Positions 7,781 to 17,266 of a stretch of DNA of 64,000 nucleotides are shown piece after piece. Under the pieces are notes generated by a model, which was not told the origin of the DNA, did not search any database, and worked only from the letters and a program-made list of their open reading frames with translations. Position numbers and translations under genes: made by a program. The stretch comes from Prevotella sp. DNF00663. Its GTDB lineage: Bacteria > Bacteroidota > Bacteroidia > Bacteroidales > Bacteroidaceae. The stretch is from NCBI RefSeq assembly GCF_001553265.1, contig NZ_KQ960590.1, positions 17,678 through 81,677 of the forward strand, in the 5' to 3' direction. Numbering within the stretch: the first letter of the stretch is position 1; every line of letters begins with the position of its first letter.

Positions 7781-8671
7781 ATGAACACAAAAACAAGATT
7801 ACTGACTACACTCTTCCTCTGTGTATCCATATTCTGCCAAGCCAAAAAGGCGTTGCTAGTCATCGCACATGGCTCACCTAATCCTACATGGAACAAGCCG
7901 GCGATTGACTTAGAAAGCAGAGTAAGCGACACACTCAAGGCTCGTGGCATCAAAGACTTCGCTATTGTGCGCACGGCTTTGATGGAGTATACACACCCAA
8001 ACATAAGTGAAGTGGTGAAAGACTTGGAACGTGAGCAAGTGGATACCATCTTCGCCATGCCCATATTCATCTGTCCTTCATCGCATACAGAAGAGGATAT
8101 ACCCAATCTTCTCGGCCATAAATACAACTCATATATAAGAGAAGGATTGGTAGAAGAGCATGCAGAGTTTGTCAAGACCCGCATCCCTATCACCATGGGG
8201 CCGACCTTTATGTTCAGCGATGTGTGCGAAAAGATTACACTTCACAACGTACAACAACTCTCAAAGAATCCTAAAGACGAGGCACTCATCATCCTTGCAC
8301 ACGGCGACGAAGCCTATATGCCCTTTTGGAAAGAACTGATAGAAAGTATAGATAGTAAGGTACGACGCGGTATGGGCTTCGATTACAGCAACCATGCATT
8401 CGTAGAAATGGGACAAGAGTTTGTAAAAGACGCACTGCCTATCATCAAAGAAGCTGCCAAACACAAGAAACGCATCATCTTACAAGGCGTGTATCTCACT
8501 TCAGGCATCAAAGGAATGGCACAACGTTTCGGCTTAATTAAGGCTGTAGATGAAGCATTAGCCGGTCAAAATGTAGAAGTGGTATATGGCGATAAAGGCT
8601 TATTACCCGATGGAGCTGGCGAAGTGAGCGGGTGGATAGTAGACTGTGCTCAGCAATGGTTGGATAGATAA
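7781..8671 (+). CDS. Exported CbiK-like chelatase (sirohydrochlorin cobaltochelatase / IhtB type)
   Basis: A 296-residue member of the CbiK chelatase family with a signal peptide (LLTTLFLCVSIFCQA), so it acts in the periplasm. Family hallmarks are LLVIAHGSPNP (His30), IILAHGDEAYMPFW (His174) and HAFVEMGQ (Glu209). Cytoplasmic CbiK inserts cobalt into sirohydrochlorin; the exported Porphyromonas gingivalis relative IhtB binds hemin and is thought to remove or handle its iron. The third metal-binding His of classic CbiK (expected near 238-244, here GVYLTSGIKG) is not evident. First gene of a six-gene unit with susC, susD, a lipoprotein, an M16 peptidase and a ChaN-like protein, which supports tetrapyrrole uptake over cobalamin synthesis. 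Confidence 0.82.
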   Translation: MNTKTRLLTTLFLCVSIFCQAKKALLVIAHGSPNPTWNKPAIDLESRVSDTLKARGIKDFAIVRTALMEYTHPNISEVVKDLEREQVDTIFAMPIFICPSSHTEEDIPNLLGHKYNSYIREGLVEEHAEFVKTRIPITMGPTFMFSDVCEKITLHNVQQLSKNPKDEALIILAHGDEAYMPFWKELIESIDSKVRRGMGFDYSNHAFVEMGQEFVKDALPIIKEAAKHKKRIILQGVYLTSGIKGMAQRFGLIKAVDEALAGQNVEVVYGDKGLLPDGAGEVSGWIVDCAQQWLDR

Positions 8672-8682
8672 ACATATCAAAG

Positions 8683-11600
8683 ATGACATTCTATCATATT
8701 CTACAATCCTTCGTGTGGGGCGGTTGTGTACTGTTTGGCAGTATGCAACCATTACCGTTGCAGGCCATTCATACCGTACAACAGAGTTCTACCGATGTAT
8801 TACGCGGTAAAGTGACCGACTCACAAGGTGGCGAACTACCCGGTGTAACGGTCAAAGTAGAAGGTACTCGCCGAGTGACAGTGACCGATGCGCAAGGCAA
8901 CTATACGCTCAATGTACGTCCGGGTGAAACCGTACGCTTCTCATACTTAGGCATGAAGGGTCAAAGCTTCAAGTATCGACGTCAGGCAAGAGCCAATATC
9001 TCGATGCAAGAAGACGACAACATGCTGAACGAAGTGTCGGTTAAGGCTCGCACCAACATCAATGCCATCGATGTAAGAGCACGTGCCGGCGTGGTAGACC
9101 AAGTGAATATGAAGCTTGTCACAGAGAAACCCAGCATCGATATGGGGCTGGCTTTACAAGGAGCAGTGCCGGGATTGCTCGTCATGAATACCGGAGAGCT
9201 GGGCAAAACACCCGAATTACGCATTCGTGGAAACTCTTCCTTGCGACGCGGAAACGTCTCCAACGAACCGCTCTATGTGCTTGATGGTAAGATTATCACA
9301 GCCGAAACGTTCTACAATCTGAATCCGATGGACATCAGCGAGATGAAGGTTTTGAAGGACGCGGTGGCCTGTGCTCTCTACGGAGTCAAGGCAGCCAACG
9401 GTGTCATAGAGATTACATCGAAGCGTGGAAACTCCGAAGGAACCACCATCAACTATAACTTCAATATGGGTATTACGACTCGTGGACGGCGCGGTCTAAA
9501 ACTCATGGAGACATCAGAAAAACTGGAACTGGAGCGCTTGATGCGTAATCCGGCTGCTCCGGGCTATCGTTACAGTGCCGATTATTATAACAGATATGAG
9601 TCTGACAACCCCAACAAGGCACAACTAATAGCCGAAGGTGAGAAGCTATTAAACAACCTCCGACAGACCAATACCGACTGGTTCAAAGAATTACTACGCA
9701 ATAGTATCTACACCAGACATACGATAAGCATGCGCGGAGGAAATGAGGAAAGTTCATACTTCGCTTCGTTCAACTACACCAAACAGGGCGGAAGAATCAA
9801 AGGAAATGACAAAGAGCACATCGGAGTGAGCCTAAACTTGGATAAAACCTTGGGCAAGATAGGTTACGCCATGATTAGTATGAACGGCTCATATGCCAAA
9901 GTAAATACTCCGGTGGGAACTTCCAACGACCCCACACAGTTGGTTTACGACCTCAACCCATACGAGTCACCTGCCAGTGGGAAACTATATTCCTATCCCG
10001 GACGTACATTCTCCGACCTATTCAATCAATATCAAGAGAAGTCATCCGACAAATCTGTGGGCGTAAGTCTGAACCTCTCGCTCACACCAATCAAGGGATT
10101 GGACATCGAATACGTCGGTGGTATCGACTATTTATTGGATGAAAGCAATAAGTTTACGCCGGGTTCGTCGTATTCGGAACGCAATAGTGGCGTGGCGGAA
10201 TATCAACGTGGTATTCTGCAACGTGCCAAAAACACCACCACCAACATTTCTTCCAATCTACGTGTAACATACGAAAAGACTTTCAACGAGAAGCATAGCG
10301 TGACCGTCGGAGCCAACTTTGACTACTATCGGTCTATTTATGACAATATCGGAACGATAGGCTACGGTGTCGGTGACATCAATTCCACATCGGCCATCAA
10401 CCATTCCATCACAGGAGTACGTCGCGAACGCACATCGGGAAAGAAAGACCGCAATGCCCAAATAGGCGCCGGCTTGTTGGCAAGTTACACCTATAGCGAC
10501 CTCTACGACGCATACGCATCATACAAAAGAGACGGTTCGTCCATCCTTCCAACCGATAAACGCTGGAATAATGCATGGGCTGTAGGCTTGGGGTGGACTC
10601 CTTCAAACTACAATTTCCTCAAAGGCAACAAGCTATTGACACGCCTGAACCTTCGCACATCGTATGGTGTGATAGCCAATCTGAACGGAGTTTCAGCCTC
10701 ATCTACAGTCGCCACATTCTCATATTTGGAATCTAGCTACGAGAATCAGCGCCAACTATCGCTCATCAGCCTGTTTAATGAGAACCTGAAACCCGAAGTT
10801 ACCAAGTCGTTCGACGTGATGTTGACGACTGAACTCATGAAACGCTTGACGCTGAATATCAACTTATACAAGCGCAGAACGGAACAAGCGCTGCTCGATG
10901 TGCCCATCCCAACCTCCACAGGATTCAATACTTTGAAGCGCAACATCGGCATTTTAGACAACAACGGTATTGAGGCTTCGGCCAATTGGAGAGTATTGCA
11001 GCTCCCCGACTGGTCGCTATCGCTCTTCGGAAGCTTGGCTTACAATAATAATAAGGTGATAGATCTCTACTATGCACACGAGATTTACACCTCAGACGAC
11101 GCCATTGTGCCCGACTACGAAGTAGGAAAATCCTACGATATGATATATGGTCCGCGCTCATTAGGCATCAATCCACTGACCGGTTATCCTGTTTTCTCAA
11201 CCCCAAATGGCGAGAAACAGGCCAGCGAACCATTGACCCGCGAAGATGTAGTGGCCTTGGGACACTCCACACCGCCCTACTCCGGCAGCTTCGGAATGAA
11301 CCTTGGATACAAGTCTTTTGAATTAGATATGAACTTCTACTATAATTTTGGTGGTAAGAAACAGTTCAACTACACCTATGTACGCAACTACGACCACGTG
11401 AAAAAGAATGCTGCTTCGGGGCAGATAGACAACATGTGGTTCAAGAGTGGCGATGAGAATAAGATTTATCCGACACCATTCTGGACCTCGGCTGTGGCCG
11501 AAGACAACCTCAGCCGTTTTGCCAATTCACGTACACTCGGCAACAGCAACTTCATCAGACTGTCGATGTTATCGCTCCGTTATCGCATTCCGGGCAACCT

Positions 11601-11760
11601 ACTCAAGCGCAATCTGCCTTTCATAAGGTTTGCCTCAGTGGCACTGCAGGCTTCCAACCTGTTTAATTGGACCTCTTATAGCGAGTCAGACCCCGAAAGT
11701 GGAACCCTAGCCGGTACACTTCAACCGGTCTATACACTAAATGTAAATCTTACATTTTGA
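8683..11760 (+). CDS. SusC-like TonB-dependent outer-membrane transporter
   Basis: A 1025-residue outer-membrane importer, energised by TonB. In order: signal peptide (to about residue 28), a carboxypeptidase-regulatory-like domain (LRGKVTDSQGGELPGVTVKVEGT, about 41-115), a plug domain (about 140-245, with LRIRGNSSL, PLYVLDGKII and DAVACALYGVKAANGVIEI) and a 22-strand barrel ending in an aromatic residue (NVNLTF). The substrate is normally set by its SusD partner, whose start codon overlaps this stop. Here the partners (CbiK-like, ChaN-like) point to a heme or corrinoid ligand rather than a glycan; that is inference from context. It starts 11 bases after the chelatase gene. Confidence 0.9.
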   Translation: MTFYHILQSFVWGGCVLFGSMQPLPLQAIHTVQQSSTDVLRGKVTDSQGGELPGVTVKVEGTRRVTVTDAQGNYTLNVRPGETVRFSYLGMKGQSFKYRRQARANISMQEDDNMLNEVSVKARTNINAIDVRARAGVVDQVNMKLVTEKPSIDMGLALQGAVPGLLVMNTGELGKTPELRIRGNSSLRRGNVSNEPLYVLDGKIITAETFYNLNPMDISEMKVLKDAVACALYGVKAANGVIEITSKRGNSEGTTINYNFNMGITTRGRRGLKLMETSEKLELERLMRNPAAPGYRYSADYYNRYESDNPNKAQLIAEGEKLLNNLRQTNTDWFKELLRNSIYTRHTISMRGGNEESSYFASFNYTKQGGRIKGNDKEHIGVSLNLDKTLGKIGYAMISMNGSYAKVNTPVGTSNDPTQLVYDLNPYESPASGKLYSYPGRTFSDLFNQYQEKSSDKSVGVSLNLSLTPIKGLDIEYVGGIDYLLDESNKFTPGSSYSERNSGVAEYQRGILQRAKNTTTNISSNLRVTYEKTFNEKHSVTVGANFDYYRSIYDNIGTIGYGVGDINSTSAINHSITGVRRERTSGKKDRNAQIGAGLLASYTYSDLYDAYASYKRDGSSILPTDKRWNNAWAVGLGWTPSNYNFLKGNKLLTRLNLRTSYGVIANLNGVSASSTVATFSYLESSYENQRQLSLISLFNENLKPEVTKSFDVMLTTELMKRLTLNINLYKRRTEQALLDVPIPTSTGFNTLKRNIGILDNNGIEASANWRVLQLPDWSLSLFGSLAYNNNKVIDLYYAHEIYTSDDAIVPDYEVGKSYDMIYGPRSLGINPLTGYPVFSTPNGEKQASEPLTREDVVALGHSTPPYSGSFGMNLGYKSFELDMNFYYNFGGKKQFNYTYVRNYDHVKKNAASGQIDNMWFKSGDENKIYPTPFWTSAVAEDNLSRFANSRTLGNSNFIRLSMLSLRYRIPGNLLKRNLPFIRFASVALQASNLFNWTSYSESDPESGTLAGTLQPVYTLNVNLTF

Positions 11761-13169
11761 TACTTTTCAATTTCATGAAAATGACTTTCAAATACCTATC
11801 ACATCTCCTAATGGCAGTCCTATGTGGCACTTTGCTCACTGCTTGCACCATCAATATACCGCCGGCCGATGAATATAGCGACCCGGATGCTATCTCTGGA
11901 CTGAAGCAAGCACGCTCTTTGCTTGCTTCAACTTACGCCCTCTACCCCCATTGCGAGTTCGATTTGTCGGTCATGGGAGAAGACTTTATGCCCACAAACT
12001 ATACCAATAAGGATATTAGCAAGCAGAACCTATACTCGTGGAAGGACAGTGAGATAACCACAATGGCCGAAAATCTGTGGTTACAATTCTACAACACCAT
12101 CGCTTCGTGCAACACCTTGCTCGAACGAGTAGAGAAGATTGAGGTGACAAACGATAATGACAAGTTCTCGAAAACAGCTATTATAAGCGAGGCAAAGACG
12201 CTAAAAGCACTCTGTTACTTCAAGCTTCTACAGCTATACGCCCCCGCTTACGACCGCAACCCACAAGCCGACGGTATCATTTTAACCGATAAAGTGGGAC
12301 TCAAATTCCCCAAACGTTCGTCAATTGCCACTTGTACCGACAGCATCCGCGCCTTGTTAACTCAAGCAACCGGCGTTAACAACGTCCCCACGGCAAACGG
12401 TTGGTTGTCAAGGAAAGCCGCCATCTATCTGCAAGCAGAGGTGGAACTCTATGCCGAAAACTATAGTAAGGCTATCCAACTGGCCGAAGACATCATCAAA
12501 GACTGCTCTACCGACATGTTCACACAGGGCGGAATAGAAAGCCTTTGGACTACAACCAGCAACAAGAACCGCATCTTTGCATTTTACAACGACGGTAGTT
12601 ACTACACCAGCATACAATTTGGAGCTGCCAATGGAGATTATTTCGCAGTGAATCCAAACATATCTTTCACTCCCGAAGACCATCGAACAAGCAGCTATGT
12701 GCTTACTTTCAACATGGATGGAACCCCGCGAACGCTGCTGGGCAAGTACAATAAGAATCTGAAAGCAGGCACCGATAATCGCTACATAGACATGATGCGT
12801 CCGGCAGGAGCCTATTTTATTGCTGCCGAGAGCTATGCTCAATTGGGGCAAAATGCCAAAGCTATCTCCACCATCAATGCTTATCTCAATGCCGTCAAAG
12901 CTACTCCACTCACAGAAACGCTCACCGGTGAAACACTCATTGACGCAATCCTGCAAGAGAAACAGAAAGAGTTTGTAGGCGAAGGACAAGGAATTCTCGA
13001 CTTGAAACGCCTCCACAAACGCTCCATTCACCGGGGTAGCGTCTTCAACAAGGGCATTATCTCTACCATCAAAGCCGACGATTACCGTTGGACATTCCCC
13101 ATTCCGCGTTCTGAATATCGCTATAACGAGAATGTGACACAGAACGAGGGATGGCCACTGAATCGATAA
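11757..13169 (+). CDS. SusD-like surface lipoprotein (RagB/SusD family)
   Basis: A 470-residue partner of the SusC-like transporter; in such pairs SusD forms the lid that captures ligand. The signal has a lipobox (LLTAC, Cys30 from this start). The N-terminal helices (SGLKQARSLLASTYALYP) and TPR-like pairs (KTLKALCYFKLLQLYAP, KAAIYLQAEVELYAENY), and the end with RWTFPIPRSEYRYNENVTQN, are standard for the family. The first ATG overlaps the susC stop by four bases; ATGs at 11775 and 11781 give a shorter and equally good signal peptide, so the start is uncertain. Part of the cbiK-like operon. Confidence 0.88.
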   Translation: MILFNFMKMTFKYLSHLLMAVLCGTLLTACTINIPPADEYSDPDAISGLKQARSLLASTYALYPHCEFDLSVMGEDFMPTNYTNKDISKQNLYSWKDSEITTMAENLWLQFYNTIASCNTLLERVEKIEVTNDNDKFSKTAIISEAKTLKALCYFKLLQLYAPAYDRNPQADGIILTDKVGLKFPKRSSIATCTDSIRALLTQATGVNNVPTANGWLSRKAAIYLQAEVELYAENYSKAIQLAEDIIKDCSTDMFTQGGIESLWTTTSNKNRIFAFYNDGSYYTSIQFGAANGDYFAVNPNISFTPEDHRTSSYVLTFNMDGTPRTLLGKYNKNLKAGTDNRYIDMMRPAGAYFIAAESYAQLGQNAKAISTINAYLNAVKATPLTETLTGETLIDAILQEKQKEFVGEGQGILDLKRLHKRSIHRGSVFNKGIISTIKADDYRWTFPIPRSEYRYNENVTQNEGWPLNR

Positions 13170-13195
13170 TTAAAAACGAATTTAAAATCAATAAT

Positions 13196-14434
13196 ATGAA
13201 ACAGATTATTTCTTTGACGTTATCACTTCTTGCTTTCGTGCTCGCAACCGTATCATGTAGCAGCAACGAAAACAATGGATATCAAGGCAAAAACTACGTA
13301 CAACTATCGACAACTGTAGACCCTTCGATGACAGAAAACAGCACCGAAGGCATCACGGTAAACTTGATGGCTACCTCGACCGTCGAAAACGATGTCACCA
13401 TCAAACTGCAGATGGTCAACAACGACGACGGCGTGTTGAAGTTAAGCAGCGATGTCGTGACGATGAAAGCAGGCTCTAAGACGGCTCAGGTCACCATCTC
13501 GTCGAACCAGAAGAATCTCCTCAACGAGCAGCGCACAGTCGTACTGAAGGCCGCGGAGTTCTCCGATGCCAACATGGTGGCGCAGGGCGACCTCTCCATA
13601 ACGGTACGCCCGAATCCCGCACTCCCCGTATTGACCACCGAACAGATAAAACTTATCGACGGCTATCGTGCCAAGTACGGTATTAATCTGAACAATATCC
13701 TTGGCACGGTCAACTGCAAAGTAGAGGCAAAATCGCCCACCGACGAGGTTGGCGTGTACACCGATGCCGAGACAAAGACCTTCGAGGGCGTCACCGTCAT
13801 CACCTTGAGCGAGGCCTCTACAGCCGATACACCGGTGCTTAAGATGACCGACAACCCCCTCGGACTCACCGCCTTCCTCGGCAACTGGCTCCATAAGGAG
13901 ACCGATGAGAACGAGTTTTGGCAAGATGTATCGACCGCTTATCCCCACATGTTCAAGGCTATCGGCTTTGATAAAGCCAAAGAAACCTTCACCGCCACAC
14001 TCGATGGCATCGCCATTAACCTAAAGGATAAGACCATCAGCTTTACAAGTAAGATCAAGGATAAGTACGACGAAGACATCACCACCGTTCCTTTCAGTTT
14101 CACATACACGGCTTGGGACCGCTGGAAAAAGATGAGCGACGAGGGCAAGAGCATTCAGACACCCAATGGAACCGACGAATCCGGCAACGTAAACGCATGG
14201 ACTACACAGACCGTTAAAGAACTCATTGGCAACGGAATCACGCTCATGCCCGGTTATTTCTTGTTCAAGAGTACCATTGATAAAGACGACTGGGGAGAAA
14301 CGCCCAGCAACTGGGTGGCTCCGAAAGGTACCATCGACTTCGGCAACGGAAACATGATCTACCGGTTTGCATTAGACCATGAGACAGCCTCCGGATACAC
14401 ACAATTCACCGTAACATATACTTTTAATCACTAA
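13196..14434 (+). CDS. Beta-rich lipoprotein of unknown function
   Basis: The open frame reaches back to 13151, but the ATG at 13196 starts a clean lipoprotein signal (MKQIISLTLSLLAFVLATVSC, Cys21), giving 412 residues. Residues about 30-130 look like a Calx-beta or Ig-like domain (NYVQLSTTVDPSMTENSTEGITVNL ... VLKAAEFSD). The rest is beta-rich with no catalytic motif seen and ends in an amphipathic strand (YTQFTVTYTFNH). I do not recognise the family with certainty; it resembles the SusE/SusF-position lipoproteins that follow susCD pairs and may bind the same ligand at the surface. Gap of 26 bases from susD and 12 bases to the peptidase gene. Confidence 0.7.
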   Translation: MKQIISLTLSLLAFVLATVSCSSNENNGYQGKNYVQLSTTVDPSMTENSTEGITVNLMATSTVENDVTIKLQMVNNDDGVLKLSSDVVTMKAGSKTAQVTISSNQKNLLNEQRTVVLKAAEFSDANMVAQGDLSITVRPNPALPVLTTEQIKLIDGYRAKYGINLNNILGTVNCKVEAKSPTDEVGVYTDAETKTFEGVTVITLSEASTADTPVLKMTDNPLGLTAFLGNWLHKETDENEFWQDVSTAYPHMFKAIGFDKAKETFTATLDGIAINLKDKTISFTSKIKDKYDEDITTVPFSFTYTAWDRWKKMSDEGKSIQTPNGTDESGNVNAWTTQTVKELIGNGITLMPGYFLFKSTIDKDDWGETPSNWVAPKGTIDFGNGNMIYRFALDHETASGYTQFTVTYTFNH

Positions 14435-14446
14435 TCCAAGTGTTGA

Positions 14447-17266
14447 ATGAGATTAAAACTTCGATACTTGGCAGTTTGGGCATTGGTGGGAACTAGTATT
14501 CCTATCAATGCCTTTGCTGTTGATAAGCCCATCAATTTCCCTAAAACATGTATAGAGGGTAGACTAGACAATGGTCTACGCTATATCGTCATGCCCAATC
14601 AAGCTCCTCAAAACTGCGTAGAACTGCGCTTGGTATTGCGAGTTGGCTCCATGCAGCAGTCGGCTATGCAGGGCGGAACGGCTCATTTTTTGGAACACAT
14701 GGCCTTTGCCGGAAGCAAGCAATACCCCGGATTAAGCATGATAGACAGCCTTGAGACGTTGGGAATGCAATACGGTCGCGACATCAACGCCATGACCGGG
14801 TTCGATAAAACCTACTACATGCTCACCGTTCCTGTAAAGGATAGGCAATCTTCTACGCTTTCTCGTACCTTGGGGATGCTTAAAGAGTGGCTCTGCAACC
14901 TCACTTTTACCGATGAATACATACAAAAAGAACGTGGCATCATACTCGAAGAGCTACGCCAATACGACATTTACGACCCCTTCTACGACCTGAAAATGGG
15001 CAACACCGTGTATCGCCGGAAGCTCCCACTAGGCAGTATAGACGACATACAAAAAGTTACCAAGGCCGATTTGCTTGACTTTTACCATCGTTGGTATACT
15101 CCCCAACTAGCTGCCATCGTCGCTGTAGGCAATCTAGATGCCCTCAAAACCGTGCAAACCATCCAACAATTATTTGGCGGAATACAACCCAGAAAGTTGC
15201 GAGGGTATCAAGTCTATCCTTTCAAACACGATAAAGGCATCTCCATATCCACGATGCTTGACACGCTCAAGAAAGGCGAGCAACTGGAAGTAATGGTGCC
15301 TCACGCCACCGTCATCAGCAAAACCATCACCTCTACTACACAGAAGCTACGAGGTCGCATGCTCATATCTGCTCTGAACAAACGCGCTTCATGGATGCAA
15401 GGCAGCGTAGATTTTTCCGACGCATGGTATCTGGCCGATAAAAACTTCTTCACCTTGTCGCTACAAGGTAGCAACAAACGCGAGTTATTACAGCGTTTAG
15501 AGCGAGTCGTAGCCTGCCTCCGACACACCTGTCAACAGGGTTTTTCGGAAGAAGAGATGGCACTGCTCATCTCCGAATCTACCAAGCATTTGGCATCAAT
15601 CGATAGCGAACAGAGTTCGGAAGCATGGTGCGAGGACTTCACCGACTACTTGATAGCCGGCGACCGCAAACTCTCTACACCGGAGGATGTGGAACTTGTG
15701 CGCGAGCAACTGGCCAAGACCACCGCGCAACAATTACAGACCATCTTAACAGAATGGTTAAAGGCAGCCGACCAAACCAAACTCGTAAGCTATGTACAAC
15801 GTAGCGGCCATTCGCTCACCAAGCAAGAGATAGCTGGCATTTGGCACCGTGCGAAAAACCAAAAGGTCGAACCCTACGTCTACACACCGCACGTCGAATC
15901 GGTCGAAGAAATCAAGCCTACCCCGGAATGTCTTGCCAAGAAGTACGTATTTGCCCCATTGGCTATCGCCAAAGAAACTCACTATCCACAAACCAACACT
16001 TATGATATCGTGTTGAAAAACGGATTACGACTCGTACTAAGGCCTACTCGCGATGAGAGTGGCATTTTCACGATAGAAGGATTCGGGCGTGGAGGCACGG
16101 CCGACTTGCCCGATAGCACTTATCACCAATATGCCGGAACGGCTGGATACATCGATATGGGCGGTTTAGCCAAGGTACCTTATGAGCAGTTATCTGACTA
16201 TATGGCACAGAGCGGACTATCATTGGGCGTGAATATCGCTTCTTATTGGCACGGTTTTATAGGCAATGCCCCGGCAACAAAAGCCCAAGAGATGTTGAAT
16301 CTTATCGCAGAGAAGACTCATCACCCGGAAGTTAATGAAACTGAATTCAACGAGACCAAGGCCGAGGAAGTGGCTTCGTTCGGAACCACAACACCCTTAC
16401 AGATGCTACTGAAACAGGATGCCAACCGCATGCTTACCAATCTTAGAGACTCAATAATGGGCGATGCTCCGTCCATGATACGCCCACGCCAGACTTGCCA
16501 AGACTTGGAACGCCAAGACATTCACCACATGACGGCTTACTTCAAATCGCTTTATGCCGATCCGGCACAGCTCACAATAGTCATCGCAGGCGATTTCGAT
16601 GCCGACAGTATGAAGCAAGTGACCGCAGCCACATTGGGCAGTCTGCAATCTCATAATATCCCCACAATTTATCGCGAAGTGAGAAACGTCTTACCAAACC
16701 AACGGGCTACTCACGTCATAGATAGCCATGGTGACGAGCAAACCACGCTCCATATTCTGCTAAGTGGCAACTATGAACCATCATTACGCACCACACTTAC
16801 GCTCAAACTGATGCGCGAACTCCTGCAAAAGCAGCTTATCGACATCGTACGTCGCCGAGAAAACCTCACCTACTCGCCTTTCACCGACTTAGCTTATCAC
16901 GGTATAGACGGCCATTCTTACTACTTCGACCTCATCTTGACACTCGATGAAGCCAACGTAGGTAAGGCAGAGAAACTCATACAGGGCATCTTGACCGACC
17001 TACAGACACACAAAGTAAAGGCTGAGACACTGGAGAATATCAAGCGTTCGTTCCGCATGACCAAGGCTAAAACGCTGACCGATGATGCCACCGGAGCATG
17101 GCGTGGAGAGATTGTTGGCCGACTCAAGAACGGCGAATCGCTAGCCGACTTCGAAAACTACGACGAATTACTGTCGTCTATCACACCCGACGACGTGCTC
17201 CAAGCATTCAAACGATACATCCATCAAAAGACAATAACAATTCTAAAACTCAAAGGAAAATCATGA
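14447..17266 (+). CDS. Exported M16 family zinc peptidase (pitrilysin/insulinase type)
   Basis: A 939-residue protein with a signal peptide and a two-halves M16 architecture. The inverted zinc motif HFLEH is at residues 80-84 and the distal Glu lies in IILEELRQYD (about Glu168), so the N-terminal half should be catalytic; the second half (from about residue 500, KNGLRLVLRPTRDESG) is the usual degenerate copy. Such enzymes cut peptides inside the periplasm. Its position between a susCD set and a ChaN-like gene suggests it degrades a carrier or hemoprotein fragment that enters with the ligand (inference). The stop overlaps the next ATG by four bases (ATGA). Confidence 0.85.
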   Translation: MRLKLRYLAVWALVGTSIPINAFAVDKPINFPKTCIEGRLDNGLRYIVMPNQAPQNCVELRLVLRVGSMQQSAMQGGTAHFLEHMAFAGSKQYPGLSMIDSLETLGMQYGRDINAMTGFDKTYYMLTVPVKDRQSSTLSRTLGMLKEWLCNLTFTDEYIQKERGIILEELRQYDIYDPFYDLKMGNTVYRRKLPLGSIDDIQKVTKADLLDFYHRWYTPQLAAIVAVGNLDALKTVQTIQQLFGGIQPRKLRGYQVYPFKHDKGISISTMLDTLKKGEQLEVMVPHATVISKTITSTTQKLRGRMLISALNKRASWMQGSVDFSDAWYLADKNFFTLSLQGSNKRELLQRLERVVACLRHTCQQGFSEEEMALLISESTKHLASIDSEQSSEAWCEDFTDYLIAGDRKLSTPEDVELVREQLAKTTAQQLQTILTEWLKAADQTKLVSYVQRSGHSLTKQEIAGIWHRAKNQKVEPYVYTPHVESVEEIKPTPECLAKKYVFAPLAIAKETHYPQTNTYDIVLKNGLRLVLRPTRDESGIFTIEGFGRGGTADLPDSTYHQYAGTAGYIDMGGLAKVPYEQLSDYMAQSGLSLGVNIASYWHGFIGNAPATKAQEMLNLIAEKTHHPEVNETEFNETKAEEVASFGTTTPLQMLLKQDANRMLTNLRDSIMGDAPSMIRPRQTCQDLERQDIHHMTAYFKSLYADPAQLTIVIAGDFDADSMKQVTAATLGSLQSHNIPTIYREVRNVLPNQRATHVIDSHGDEQTTLHILLSGNYEPSLRTTLTLKLMRELLQKQLIDIVRRRENLTYSPFTDLAYHGIDGHSYYFDLILTLDEANVGKAEKLIQGILTDLQTHKVKAETLENIKRSFRMTKAKTLTDDATGAWRGEIVGRLKNGESLADFENYDELLSSITPDDVLQAFKRYIHQKTITILKLKGKS

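Noticed and set aside
12408..13031. 207-residue open frame on the minus strand inside susD
   Set aside because: Antisense shadow of a convincing SusD gene; no domain pattern.
8683..13169. Ordinary polysaccharide utilisation locus around the SusCD pair
   Set aside because: No glycoside hydrolase, sensor-regulator or sugar transporter lies in the same operon; the linked genes are chelatase, peptidase and ChaN types. GH36 is on the other strand with its own promoter.
13442..13948. 168-residue minus-strand frame
   Set aside because: Shadow of the operon lipoprotein gene; biased composition and no motif.
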